DNA from: Chloroflexota bacterium
Lineage (GTDB): Bacteria > Chloroflexota > Anaerolineae > Anaerolineales > Villigracilaceae
DNA length: 64,000 bases
Direction: 5' to 3'
Assembly (NCBI GenBank): GCA_016191845.1
Contig: JACPVF010000006.1
Span: 1 to 64,000, forward strand
In this document: positions 47,996 through 56,624 of the stretch, in pieces
How the letters are laid out: each line of letters begins with the position of its first letter
Numbering within the stretch: the stretch's first letter is position 1
Notes under the pieces: model-generated
Database searches by the model: none
The model's input: only the letters and a program-made list of their open reading frames with translations
What the model was told of the DNA's origin: nothing
Position numbers and translations under genes: made by a program

Positions 47996-49639
47996 TTATA
48001 GCGATTTGACCAGGTACAGTTCGCCGCGTTCGAATCCGCGGTCCAGGTAATACGGACGCGTGCCAATCGCCGAGATAACGGCCATGCGCCGATAACCGTG
48101 TGCCTTCGCCACCGCGTCCGCTTCCTGCAACAGACGGGTGCCCAGGCCTGCATGCTGCGCCGCCCCAACCTGCTCCGAACCGACGGGCAGGGACTGTCCG
48201 TAGACGTGCACCTCGCGGATGAGCGCCGCGCCGTCCAGGTCGCGCAGACCCGTTTGAGGCGCGTTCGCGTTGGGCAGCGACAGGCGGATGAATCCCGCCA
48301 GCCCGTCGTCGGGTGTGACGAACGAGATGAAATGCTCCTCGGCCGTCCCCGTTTGATAGACCAGGTCATCCAGCCGCAACTGGTCGGCGCTGACAGGTTT
48401 TCCGCGCACCTCGCGGCAGCGTACGCACTCGCAATGAGTGCCGCGCCGCTTCATCTCATCGTGAATGTCCTGCCGCAGGCTGGTGCGTCGGTTGCCCTCC
48501 ACCACGTTGTTGGACGGGATGTCGCGGATGACGCGGTTGACGCGGCAATAACGCGGAATTCTGGGCTTGATGTCGGCGATCAGGTCGATCAATTCCTGGG
48601 TGGTGTAAGGTGTGAACTCACCGCGCTGCCAGTATTTGTACAACTCGGCGTTGGCGAGCAATTGATTCGGGTAGATCTTGATCTCATCGGGACAGAAGCC
48701 GTCCCATAGGCGGGCGAAGTCGGCACGGTCGGATTCGGGTGTCGCACCCAGCAGGTTGGGCATCCAGTGCAGCACGATCTTGAATCCCGCAGCGCGCAGC
48801 AAAGCCACCGCCTTGCGCGTCGACTCGACATCGTGTCCGCGCTTGTTGATCTCAAGGATGTGGTCGTCGAGACTCTGTGCGCCCATCTGCACTTTGGTCA
48901 CGCCGAGATGACGCAGCCAGCGCAGCTCGTCAGGTGTGATCTCGTCGGGGCGGGTCTCGATGACCAGCCCCACGTTGCGGTGCGGGGCATCTTCATTACG
49001 GGCTTGTGCCTCGGCCAGGCTACCATCTGTCCCCCCATTTTGTTCTACTAAATGAGAAGATGCTGAAGGCAGGGGGGTGTTCATTGCGTCGAAGCAGCGC
49101 TGGATGAACCATTCCTGATAATCGCGCCGATACGAGGACCACGTCCCCCCCAGGATGAGCAGCTCGATCTTGTCGGTCGGATGCCCGAGAGCCTCCAGCG
49201 AGGCCAGGCGCGAAGCCACCTGGGCGTACGGGTCGAAGTTGTGTTCGAGTCCGCGCATGGCGCCCGGCTCGTCGGGCAGGTAACTCTTGGGCATGCGTAC
49301 GTCGGTCGGACAGAAGATGCACTTGCCCGGGCAGGGATAGGGTTTGGTCAGCACGGTGACGGTGGTCACGCCCGAGAGCGTGCGGACCGGCTTCATGCGG
49401 ATGCGCTCCAGCAGGGCCGAATCCTCTTCGATCACATCGTTGTCCACCATTTGCTGATAAGCCGCCACCAGCATGGCCTTGCTCAGGTAGCCGCCGCCGG
49501 GCGCGGGGAACGAGCGAAGCGCGCTCATCACCTCCTTGCCTGCGCGGACCTGTTCCAGCACACGCTGGGCCAGGTCCAGCCGTTCGGGCGTCAGCGCCTG
49601 ACGGGCGCGCCAGAGTTCCTGGCGTTCCGAGAGATTCAT
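47996..49639 (-). CDS. elp3: Elp3-type radical SAM / GNAT protein
   Basis: The 547-residue protein matches bacterial Elp3, which modifies wobble uridine 34 of tRNA (cm5U). The radical SAM cluster is C103, C107, C110 in PCPGKCIFC. It has KIELLILGGTWSSYRRDYQE, the VGLVIETRPDEI and LRWLRHLGVTKVQMGAQSLD motifs, VLHWMPNLLGATPESDRADF, KIYPNQLLANAELYKYWQRG, and a CxxC-type second site (HCECVRCREV). The C-terminal GNAT acetyltransferase (about 400-547) has GAAQHAGLGTRLLQEADAVA. The protein has an in-frame insertion at about residues 187-207 with LPSASSHLVEQNGGTDGS, apparently repeat-derived. Confidence 0.92.
   Translation of the reverse strand: MNLSERQELWRARQALTPERLDLAQRVLEQVRAGKEVMSALRSFPAPGGGYLSKAMLVAAYQQMVDNDVIEEDSALLERIRMKPVRTLSGVTTVTVLTKPYPCPGKCIFCPTDVRMPKSYLPDEPGAMRGLEHNFDPYAQVASRLASLEALGHPTDKIELLILGGTWSSYRRDYQEWFIQRCFDAMNTPLPSASSHLVEQNGGTDGSLAEAQARNEDAPHRNVGLVIETRPDEITPDELRWLRHLGVTKVQMGAQSLDDHILEINKRGHDVESTRKAVALLRAAGFKIVLHWMPNLLGATPESDRADFARLWDGFCPDEIKIYPNQLLANAELYKYWQRGEFTPYTTQELIDLIADIKPRIPRYCRVNRVIRDIPSNNVVEGNRRTSLRQDIHDEMKRRGTHCECVRCREVRGKPVSADQLRLDDLVYQTGTAEEHFISFVTPDDGLAGFIRLSLPNANAPQTGLRDLDGAALIREVHVYGQSLPVGSEQVGAAQHAGLGTRLLQEADAVAKAHGYRRMAVISAIGTRPYYLDRGFERGELYLVKSL
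49020..49078. repeat. Probable repeat insertion within elp3
   Basis: The stretch has CATTT...AAATG arms around TGTTCTACT, flanked by runs of C and G (CCCCCC at 49033- and GGGGGG at 49072-). It encodes a low-complexity Ser/Gly/Asn segment at a site where related Elp3 proteins have only a few residues (AMN...SLEEAQ). It is in frame and disrupts no catalytic motif. Confidence 0.5.
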
Positions 49640-50394
49640 TTGGTCTCACCATTCAAGGCGGATTGCAGCACGAAGTCGGGCCGCGCTTCGGTCAGGTTCT
49701 TTTCGAACAATTTGGTGTGCAGTCCGCATTCTGTCTTGCCGCGCCCCGCCCACCTTCCTGCGCGATCGTCATCGTCCATGCCGACCGCCACGGTGCAGGG
49801 CGCACATCCCACGCTGCGATAGCCTTTTTCGAACAGCGGATGTTTCGGCAGGTCGTGTTCTTTCATATAAGTCTGCACATCCTGGCGGGACCAGTTCAAC
49901 AGCGGATTGATCTTGACCAGCCCGTCCTTCTGGAGCTCCAAAATTTGTGCGCCCGCCCGCTCGAAGGTCTGGTCGCGGCGGATGCCGCTGATCCACGCCT
50001 TCACACCCTGCATGGCCTTCTGCATCGGCATGACCTTATGGATGAAACAACACAGGTTGGGGTCTTCCATGGGCAGGCTGCGCACGCGCTGGCGCACGAA
50101 CACATCCCAGCGCGAGTCGCGGTACAGGTCCACCACATTCAAATTCCACTTCTGGGCCAGTTCCTCGCGGAACATGAGCGTTTCCCAGAAATGATAGCCC
50201 GTGTCGAGGAACAGAATCGGCAAATCCGCGCGGATGCGCGAGGCCATGTGCAGCAACGGCAGGCTTTGGGTCTGGAACGACGAACTGAGTGCCACATCGG
50301 GCCAGAACGAGGCGACCGCCCAGGCGATGATCTCCTGTGGCGTCCTGGTCTCGAATTCCTGGGATAGGTCTGCGATCTCACGGGCTGAAAACAT
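49636..50394 (-). CDS. cysH: Adenylylsulfate/phosphoadenylylsulfate reductase
   Basis: The 252-residue protein reduces APS or PAPS to sulfite in sulfate assimilation. Motifs are LSSSFQTQSLPLLHM (PP-loop), LPILFLDTGYHFWETL, the cysteine pair C115-C116 in NLCCFIHKVMPM, C197 and C200 in VGCAPC, and the catalytic ECGLH with C223. The two CC/CxxC pairs that bind a [4Fe-4S] cluster indicate the APS-reductase type. It overlaps the elp3 start by four bases; no other sulfate gene is adjacent. Confidence 0.92.
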   Translation of the reverse strand: MFSAREIADLSQEFETRTPQEIIAWAVASFWPDVALSSSFQTQSLPLLHMASRIRADLPILFLDTGYHFWETLMFREELAQKWNLNVVDLYRDSRWDVFVRQRVRSLPMEDPNLCCFIHKVMPMQKAMQGVKAWISGIRRDQTFERAGAQILELQKDGLVKINPLLNWSRQDVQTYMKEHDLPKHPLFEKGYRSVGCAPCTVAVGMDDDDRAGRWAGRGKTECGLHTKLFEKNLTEARPDFVLQSALNGETK

Positions 50395-50411
50395 GTCGGC
50401 ATTATACCCGT

Positions 50412-50417
50412 TATAAT
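50412..50417 (+). promoter_or_regulatory. -10 box of a predicted leaderless mRNA (methyltransferase)
   Basis: TATAAT ends six bases before the ATG at 50424, and no ribosome binding site exists between them. It lies in the 29-bp gap next to the divergent cysH start (50394). Confidence 0.6.
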
Positions 50418-50423
50418 CACCTC

Positions 50424-51146
50424 ATGAATTCGGCCATTGCCACGCGCCTGATTGCACTCAACCATGAGTTCTACGCCCGCTTCGGAGAAGATTTTTCCGC
50501 CACGCGCGGACGTCTCCAGCCCGGCGTGATGCGGATTTTGGATTCTTTGCGTGGCGACGAGTCGATCCTCGACTTGGGATGCGGAAATGGCGAACTGGCC
50601 CGTGAGCTGGCCCGCCGCGGACATCGCGCTCCCTACCTCGGCCTGGACTTCAGCCTGCCCCTGTTGCGAGCCGCCGAATCTCATCCCGAGCAGTTTCCCG
50701 CCAGCTTCCACGCCGTGGACATTACCCAGCCCGAAACCTTTTCTCTCCCTCCTGCCACCTTTTCGCTGATTACGGCCTTTGCCGCCTTCCATCATATCCC
50801 CAGCGACGAGATCCGCCTGAGATTATTCCGCGCCGTCCACACCCTGCTGACGGACGACGGCCGCTTCATCCTCTCCAACTGGCAATTTCTCAACAGCGAC
50901 AAGCTCAAGGCGCGCATCCAGCCCTGGTCCGCGGCGGGACTCTCTCCTGCTGATGTAGACGAAGGTGACTACCTGCTGGATTGGAAGCGTGGCGGCACGG
51001 GTCTGCGCTACGCCCATCACTTCTCCGTAGAGGAACTCTCTACCCTGGCCGAGCAGACAGGGTTCCGCGTGATCGATTCGTTTTTGTCAGATGGGGAGGG
51101 GGGAAGGCTAGGCTTGTATCAGGTGTGGGAAAAGACTCCGCGCTGA
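50424..51146 (+). CDS. SAM-dependent class I methyltransferase
   Basis: The start at 50424 (MNSAIATRLIALNHE) is chosen because the -10 box lies directly upstream; earlier in-frame codons overlap cysH. The 240-residue protein has the SAM-binding motif ILDLGCGNGELARELARRGH (about 47-66), LGLDFSLPLLRAA (motif II), ITAFAAFHHIPSDEI and FILSNWQFLNS. The C-terminal part is in the range of UbiE/COQ5-type enzymes, but the substrate is unknown. A hairpin-rich repeat follows. Confidence 0.85.
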   Translation: MNSAIATRLIALNHEFYARFGEDFSATRGRLQPGVMRILDSLRGDESILDLGCGNGELARELARRGHRAPYLGLDFSLPLLRAAESHPEQFPASFHAVDITQPETFSLPPATFSLITAFAAFHHIPSDEIRLRLFRAVHTLLTDDGRFILSNWQFLNSDKLKARIQPWSAAGLSPADVDEGDYLLDWKRGGTGLRYAHHFSVEELSTLAEQTGFRVIDSFLSDGEGGRLGLYQVWEKTPR

Positions 51147-51243
51147 GCGTAGGGGCGCTTTTGGCCCTGTAGTCGAAGCGCATCTATCCTGATCGCGCCC
51201 TTCGACTACGGCTTTGCAAAGAACGATCAGCCTCCGCTCAGGG
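51143..51243. repeat. Composite inverted repeat between the methyltransferase and next gene
   Basis: The inner hairpin GTAGTCGAAG (51169-51178) pairs with CTTCGACTAC (51200-51209). An outer pair CTGAGCG (51143-51149) matches CGCTCAG (51235-51241). The right half (CCCTTCGACTACGG ... CCGCTCAGGG, 51199-51243) is the same family as the element at 25853-25890. Such palindromes are dispersed repeats, but can also end transcription. Confidence 0.7.
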
Positions 51244-51249
51244 CGCAGA

Positions 51250-52260
51250 CTACATCACTTGATTCGGGTTGACGATGTACTGCCACCAGTTGTTGTGGAC
51301 GCCGTTTTTGCGGCCTGCCACGCGCGGCAGGTGATTCAGCCACCACTGATGATGCGCGCGGATGTCGCCGCCGCCCCAGTTGAGGTTGTTCACGTCGCGG
51401 ATGTCGCCCTTGAAGTTGGGGAAATTGTTCAGCCAGTCGAAACACTCGCTCTTGACGACGGTCGGACTGTCCCATTCGTAGTCGCGGGTGCTGTTGGGCG
51501 CATAATGGATCGTGCCAATGGCGGCTTTGCCCGGAGTGATCTTCTCATAGCGTGTGAAGCGCGCCCACAGGTTGGCATCGCCGCTCAGTTTTTCGAAGGT
51601 CTTGAGCAGGATCGATTCGCAGCGATGCCCGAACGACTCGAGCATCTCGCCGATGCCGCGCTCGTACGAAAAGCCCATCACTACGAAGCGGCGTTTGGCG
51701 GACTCTGTATTCTTCATGGCGGGGGAATTACACCAGAACGCACCTGGTCCGCCCATGGTGGATTCGTAGAAGCCTGCATGCGGGAACCCAAAGACCCACA
51801 CCTCGTCGATCTCGTTCTGCGCCACGCGTTCCAACGCCTTGAACTGGGTCAGCAGGGCGCTGTAGTCCACTTCCTGCGGCATGTGCGGAGCGGACTCGCC
51901 GCGCAACACCGCGAGGTAACTCTGCGGTGTATAGCGGAAGCCGTCGGTCTTGGCGGGGAACTCGTTCACGTCGATGCGTTCGGCGATCTGGTAGCGCGCC
52001 ATCCCGCCGCTATATTTGAGCAGGTCGGCCATGAAGCCCGTGATCAAGTCCTCGGTGCGGTACCAACCCTGCTGTTGGGAGAGTTTCTTCCCCGAAGCGG
52101 GATCCATCACGGGGTCGTAGACGATGACCAGCACACGGCTAACGGTGATCTGTGCAGGTTCGTTGGGACTATCCGCTGGGCGGGTGGGGACAGGTGCGGG
52201 CGGCGTGGACGGTTTCTTCGCCCCGAACAAAGCCAACAGCGCGTCAAAGAACTTGTTCAT
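51250..52260 (-). CDS. Conserved protein of unknown function (336 aa)
   Basis: No family is recognised. The protein starts MNKFFDALLALFGAKK with a Pro/Ala linker to about residue 38, then a region with VSRVLVIVYDPVMDPASGKK, a large mid-part (VDYSALLTQFKALERVAQNE, IDEVWVFGFPHAGFYESTMG), and a His/Trp-rich end (NLNWGGGDIRAHHQWWLNHL). No signal peptide, though the N-terminus is amphipathic. It overlaps no gene and lies 14 bp downstream of the PP2C-like gene on the same strand; the two may be co-transcribed. Confidence 0.6.
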   Translation of the reverse strand: MNKFFDALLALFGAKKPSTPPAPVPTRPADSPNEPAQITVSRVLVIVYDPVMDPASGKKLSQQQGWYRTEDLITGFMADLLKYSGGMARYQIAERIDVNEFPAKTDGFRYTPQSYLAVLRGESAPHMPQEVDYSALLTQFKALERVAQNEIDEVWVFGFPHAGFYESTMGGPGAFWCNSPAMKNTESAKRRFVVMGFSYERGIGEMLESFGHRCESILLKTFEKLSGDANLWARFTRYEKITPGKAAIGTIHYAPNSTRDYEWDSPTVVKSECFDWLNNFPNFKGDIRDVNNLNWGGGDIRAHHQWWLNHLPRVAGRKNGVHNNWWQYIVNPNQVM

Positions 52261-52274
52261 GTGTGAGCTCCCGT

Positions 52275-54722
52275 CTACGGCATCTCTGTCGTGTAATAGA
52301 CCTGGTCTCCCACGGCCAGAAACAGGATGTGGTTCGGACTGGTCGTCATCGCGCCGATCATGCCTGAGGGCACGGACCCCGCCACGGGGCGGAATTGATT
52401 CTGCAATTCGAGCGAGGTCGGTGACAGACGCATCACCACATGGTTGTCGGCATCCAGCAGCAGGATGGTCGGGTCGGGCGGGACGGTGTAGATCATCTGT
52501 GTGAAGTGCGCCTGTGCGAACAGGTTGGAATCCCGCAGGGCGGGGAAGGGGTTGACCAGGGTCAACTCCTGACAGGTGGTGGGGCGCACATCCAGGCGAC
52601 TGTATGAACAGCGCGTGAGGTGACCGTCGGCATGCAGCACGTACAACTCATCGGCGCGCACGGCCAGGTCGATTCCATCCTGGAGGCTGGGCACCTGCGA
52701 ACTGAAGAAGAAGTAAGGCAGGTCGACGAACTCGCTGTCCTTGCCGGTGTAAACCCACACCGCGTTTGCGGGCGCATCCAGCGCATACAGGTTTCCGCTG
52801 TCGAGCGTGACGGCCTTGAGCAGTCCCCAGTTTGTGTTCGGAGCGGGCAGCGGCTTGGCCACGGGCACCTGATTGGGCGCGCAATACAGCAGGTTGCCTG
52901 CTCCATCCACACCCAACAGTGTGGCGTTGGCCATGTTCATCAATGGCATGGCCAGGATGTCCTGCAGCGGTCCGACCTTGTAACTGCCATACTCGCCCGG
53001 CTTGCAATTGAAGGTCTTATCGATCTGGAAATTCCCATTGGCCGAAATGCTGGCGCGCAACACCTCGCCGGTCTTCGCATCCAGCAGGTACAGGTCTGAC
53101 TCGGTGGCGGCCATGCGGCTGATCTCGATGCCCAACCCATTGCTGAAGGCGGCCTGGAACTTCAAGCGGCGCACTCCCTGCAACTGGTCGAGTTGGCCGT
53201 TGGCCTCCTCGCGCAGCATGCGGGTCTCGTCGGTCTTGCGATAGGACTCGGCCTTGTCCACGTATAGCAGCACCTCGCTCCAGGTGTTGCTCTGCATGAC
53301 CGGGTCGGTCTGGCTGGCGGCGGTCTTGCGGGCGTTATAGGCCTGCGCCAGGTAGGTGTCGTATTGCTGACTGACCCCGAAGCGGAAGTAGGCCATCAGC
53401 CCGAGCGTGCCGATGATCAACGGGATGACCATCGCCAGGAAGAACAGGGTGGCGTCGGGCAGGGGGCGGGTTTCGCCGGCTTCGTTGCCGGGCAGCAGGC
53501 GCGGCAGGAACTTGCGCAGGCCCTCGTCGCTGCGGCGGACCAGGCGGCGCCCGCCTTCGATCGCACCGAGGATCAGTTTGGCGGTCTGGCGCAGGAAGGG
53601 CGAGGCTTCTTCTGCTGCGCGCGAGGGATGTCGTCGGCGCGGACGTGGCGCGGCGGGCGCTTCCGCTTCGACGGTCTCAGGTTCGGGCTCCGGCGCGGAC
53701 CCGTCGGTAGATTCTGCTATCGGGAGCGGATCGGCCGCCTTGGGCTTGGCGCGCGGGATCGAGGCGGGGAAATCGTCAGCGCGCAGGGGACGCACGACCG
53801 GTTTGGACGCGGAGGCCGCTTCCTCGGTTGGGATGGCATAAGCCGACGGCCCAACCAAGTGCGCGGGGTATGACTCGGCAGGTTGGGGTTCGGGCTCGGT
53901 AGGTTCAGGCTCGGGGATGGATTCCGCTGGTTCGGACGGAGGCAGGCTCTCGGTCGAGGCGGGGACGGGAGCGGGAGTTGGCTCAGCGGGGACGGGAGCA
54001 GGCGCTTCCTCGTGCGGCATATCCGCCGGGGTGGGACCCGTCCGCTGCAGGACGGAGAATCCGCCTGCGCCGGGCGTGGCCTGCATCAACACGCTGTGCA
54101 GGTCCTCGGTGGTCAGGGTCAGCAGGCGGCGGCGCGTGGCCTCCAGCGAAGCGGCGCCCGGCGTAGCCAGTGTGGCCTCCCAGGCAGCGGGCACCTTGCC
54201 CGTCAACAGGATGCGGTCGTTGGGCGCAAGGGTCGTCTGGGTGAAATAATGCGGGACGGCCTGCCCCACGCCCAAGCCCTTGCCCGACAGCCCGGGCTCG
54301 AAGATGTGACGCGCCTCTTGTCCGAGCAGGTAGGCGTGCATCGGGCCGCTGAGCAGGAAGGTGCATTGCGTATCGCGCACGGCCATGAGTGCCAGCCAGC
54401 CGATGGCGTATTGTCCGCGCCCGCTGGTGGACAGGTTGCGGTCGAGCAGGGTCTGGTTGATGAAGCCCGCCACTGCGCGCAACGCGGAGGTGAGCGGACC
54501 GGCGGTCTGATGGAAGGCCGCGCCCGCATCCTCGGCCAGTTTGGTGTATTCGGCACTGGTGAAGGTGGCGTTGCCGGTCAGCAACAGGTATAGCACCAGA
54601 CGGTCCTGTTCGCGGCCGCGCGCGGTCTTGCGCGGCGGGGCCAGGGCCAGCAGGCCCGGCAGGGCGGGCGCTTCCTGTCCGTGGATTCGGTAGAGCGGGG
54701 AGAGGGTCAGGTCGAGGGACAC
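52275..54722 (-). CDS. PP2C-like domain / TM / beta-propeller-like membrane protein
   Basis: The start is taken as GTG 54722 (MSLDLTLSPLYRIHGQEAPA), 34 bases after the -10 box at 54757; the ATG at 54758 overlaps that box and would not be transcribed. The 815-residue protein has an N-terminal PP2C-like region (to about 235) in which several catalytic Asp residues are not evident, so it may be a pseudophosphatase. A long Pro/Glu/Ala-rich segment (about 240-400) precedes a membrane helix (near residues 455-475; FFLAMVIPLIIGTLGLMAYF). A C-terminal extracytoplasmic region (about 520-815) resembles a beta-propeller (repeated DLYLLDAKTGEVLRASI-like units). Confidence 0.6.
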   Translation of the reverse strand: MSLDLTLSPLYRIHGQEAPALPGLLALAPPRKTARGREQDRLVLYLLLTGNATFTSAEYTKLAEDAGAAFHQTAGPLTSALRAVAGFINQTLLDRNLSTSGRGQYAIGWLALMAVRDTQCTFLLSGPMHAYLLGQEARHIFEPGLSGKGLGVGQAVPHYFTQTTLAPNDRILLTGKVPAAWEATLATPGAASLEATRRRLLTLTTEDLHSVLMQATPGAGGFSVLQRTGPTPADMPHEEAPAPVPAEPTPAPVPASTESLPPSEPAESIPEPEPTEPEPQPAESYPAHLVGPSAYAIPTEEAASASKPVVRPLRADDFPASIPRAKPKAADPLPIAESTDGSAPEPEPETVEAEAPAAPRPRRRHPSRAAEEASPFLRQTAKLILGAIEGGRRLVRRSDEGLRKFLPRLLPGNEAGETRPLPDATLFFLAMVIPLIIGTLGLMAYFRFGVSQQYDTYLAQAYNARKTAASQTDPVMQSNTWSEVLLYVDKAESYRKTDETRMLREEANGQLDQLQGVRRLKFQAAFSNGLGIEISRMAATESDLYLLDAKTGEVLRASISANGNFQIDKTFNCKPGEYGSYKVGPLQDILAMPLMNMANATLLGVDGAGNLLYCAPNQVPVAKPLPAPNTNWGLLKAVTLDSGNLYALDAPANAVWVYTGKDSEFVDLPYFFFSSQVPSLQDGIDLAVRADELYVLHADGHLTRCSYSRLDVRPTTCQELTLVNPFPALRDSNLFAQAHFTQMIYTVPPDPTILLLDADNHVVMRLSPTSLELQNQFRPVAGSVPSGMIGAMTTSPNHILFLAVGDQVYYTTEMP

Positions 54723-54756
54723 GGTGTTGAGTAAGAATGAAGGGAAATTCGCTATC

Positions 54757-54762
54757 ATTATA
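54757..54762 (-). promoter_or_regulatory. -10 box of the PP2C-like gene
   Basis: Minus-strand TATAAT (54762-54757) is 34 bases before the GTG at 54722. The transcript would start within the ORF's earlier in-frame ATG. Confidence 0.5.
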
Positions 54763-54826
54763 CTGGTAAAATCTGCCAGACATCTTTTTTGGGAAGGGAT
54801 TTCACCGCAGTGCGGTGGAGCAAAGC

Positions 54827-55837
54827 ATGAAGTTTCAAGTTCATACGGATTTCGAATCATTCGACCCGAACGAATGGAACGCGTTGGTGGAGGCGGGCAT
54901 CAGCGACGTTCCTTTTTTGCGCTATGAATATCTCAGCAGTTGGTGGGGCACGCGCGGGGGCGGCGAGTGGAAGCAGGCCGAGTTGATGCTGATCTCGGCG
55001 CGGGAGGATGGCCGCCTGGTCGGCATTGCCCCGCTGTTTCTTGCGGAATATGACGGGCGTCCCGTTTTGCTGTTGGTCGGGAGCATCGAGATCTCCGATT
55101 ACCTCGATCTGATCGTGCGTGCCGACGATCTGCCGCACTTCCTCTCCGGACTGCTGGATTTCCTGGCGGACTTCCGCCCCGAGGCCTGGCGCGGACTCGA
55201 CTGGTATAACCTGCCCGAGGGGTCGCCCACGCTGCCCGCCCTGCAAGCGGAATCCGCCAAACGCGGCTGGACTTACACCGAGGCCATTTACCATCCCACG
55301 CCCACCGTGGTGTTGCCCGGGAACTTCGAGGCCTATCTCGCCACCGTGGATAAGAAGCAGCGCCATGAGATCCGCCGCAAGATGCGCCGCGCCGAAGAAA
55401 GTGGACGCAACGTGCGCTGGTACATCGTCCGCGACGAGGCCACGCTCGAGTCGGAGATCGACGCCTTCCTGGCGCTGATGGAGATGGATGAGAACAAGGC
55501 CAAATTTCTCAGCGATGTGATGCGCTCACAGATGCGCGAGAGCATCCGCAGCGCCTTTCGTCACGGCTGGCTGTGGCTGGCCTTCCTTGAAGTGGATGGA
55601 CAGAAGGCCGCCGCCGCGTTGAACTTCGATTATCGCAATCGGCTGTGGGGTTACAACTCCGGCGTGGATGTGCGCTTCATGGAACTTTCGCCGGGCTGGG
55701 TGCTGCTGGCCTATGTCCTGCAGTGGGCTGCCGAAAATGGTCGCAGCGAGTTCGATTTCATGCGCGGTGACGAAGAATACAAGTATCGCTTCGGCGCGGT
55801 CAAACGCCATGTGATGCGCGTGCAAGCCATGAAATGA
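54827..55837 (+). CDS. GNAT-like (Acetyltransf_6/BcsL-type) protein
   Basis: GGTGGAG precedes the ATG at 54827. The 336-residue protein has ISDVPFLRYEYLSSWWGTRG near the N-terminus, YTEAIYHPTPTVVLPGNFEA, VDKKQRHEIRRKMRRAEESG, FLALMEMDENKAKFLSDVMR and a final DEEYKYRFGAVKRHVMRVQ. This is the CelD/BcsL family of tandem GNAT-fold acyltransferases that modify exopolysaccharide or cell-wall sugars. A typical acetyl-CoA loop is not obvious, as in other members. It ends before a terminator. Confidence 0.83.
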   Translation: MKFQVHTDFESFDPNEWNALVEAGISDVPFLRYEYLSSWWGTRGGGEWKQAELMLISAREDGRLVGIAPLFLAEYDGRPVLLLVGSIEISDYLDLIVRADDLPHFLSGLLDFLADFRPEAWRGLDWYNLPEGSPTLPALQAESAKRGWTYTEAIYHPTPTVVLPGNFEAYLATVDKKQRHEIRRKMRRAEESGRNVRWYIVRDEATLESEIDAFLALMEMDENKAKFLSDVMRSQMRESIRSAFRHGWLWLAFLEVDGQKAAAALNFDYRNRLWGYNSGVDVRFMELSPGWVLLAYVLQWAAENGRSEFDFMRGDEEYKYRFGAVKRHVMRVQAMK

Positions 55838-55840
55838 AGT

Positions 55841-55873
55841 AGTAGCGCGAGACTCAGTCTCGCGCTACTTTTA
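55841..55873 (+). terminator. Intrinsic terminator after the BcsL-type gene
   Basis: AGTAGCGCGAGAC (55841-55853) pairs with GTCTCGCGCTACT (55857-55869), then TTTA. Confidence 0.85.
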
Positions 55874-55928
55874 TAAGCGGGAACTGAATAGGAGATAAGA
55901 CCGTCTAAGTGGGCAAAAGAGACTGTGT

Positions 55929-55934
55929 TAGAAT
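55929..55934 (+). promoter_or_regulatory. -10 box of a predicted leaderless mRNA (Maf)
   Basis: TAGAAT ends six bases before the GTG at 55941; no ribosome binding site is between them. Confidence 0.55.
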
Positions 55935-55940
55935 CCGCGC

Positions 55941-56612
55941 GTGGGCTCAAAAACAGTGCTGTTGCTGGCGTCCAATTCTCCACGCCGACGGCAATTGATC
56001 TCTTTGGGCGGCTGGATGTTCACCGTGATGGTGTCGAATGTCGATGAATCCCAGCGTGTCTCCGAATCCCCAGCAGAATATGTCCTGCGGCTGGCGGAGG
56101 CGAAAGCGCGGGCTGTGGCCGAACAGGCCCACCCCGAGCACATCGTCATCGGCTCGGATACCAGCGTGGTGGATGGGTCCGACATCCTCGGCAAGCCCGC
56201 CGACGTGGTCGAAGCAGAGCAGATGCTCAAGCGCTTGCGCGGGCACACGCACCAGGTCTACACGGGCATTGCCGCCCTGCGCGTCCGCGACGGGAAACTG
56301 GTCACCGATCTGTGTGTGACCGATGTCCCGATGAGGAACTACTCTGACGAAGAGATCGAAGCCTACATCCAAACTGGCGATCCGCTCGACAAGGCCGGTG
56401 CGTACGCCATCCAGCATCCGCGCTTTCAGCCCGTGGAAAAACTCTCGGGTTGTTTTGCCAGCGTGATGGGATTGCCCCTCTGTCACCTGGTCCGCACCCT
56501 GCGCCAACTGGACCTGCCCCCTGCGGCGGATGTCCCCACCAATTGCCAGACTCACCTTGATTATCAGTGCCCCGTTTCACGCGCGATCCTGCGCGGCGAA
56601 AACGTGGGATAG
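55941..56612 (+). CDS. maf: Maf-type nucleotide pyrophosphatase
   Basis: The GTG at 55941 is the start. The 223-residue protein has the Maf motifs: LLASNSPRRRQLISLGG (7-23), VDESQRVSESPAEYVLRLAE, IVIGSDTSVVDG, KPADVVEAEQMLKRLRGHTH, QVYTGIAA and DPLDKAGAYAIQ. Maf proteins hydrolyse non-canonical nucleotides (dTTP/UTP, pseudo-UTP or m7GTP) and influence septation. The GDSDT-type motif is present here as GSDTSV. About 25 residues of C-terminal extension follow the domain. Confidence 0.92.
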   Translation: MGSKTVLLLASNSPRRRQLISLGGWMFTVMVSNVDESQRVSESPAEYVLRLAEAKARAVAEQAHPEHIVIGSDTSVVDGSDILGKPADVVEAEQMLKRLRGHTHQVYTGIAALRVRDGKLVTDLCVTDVPMRNYSDEEIEAYIQTGDPLDKAGAYAIQHPRFQPVEKLSGCFASVMGLPLCHLVRTLRQLDLPPAADVPTNCQTHLDYQCPVSRAILRGENVG

Positions 56613-56624
56613 CGAAAGGAAAGA

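Noticed and set aside
48010-48050. tRNA-like GTTCGAATCC sequence
   Set aside because: It is in the coding sequence of elp3 and has no cloverleaf around it.
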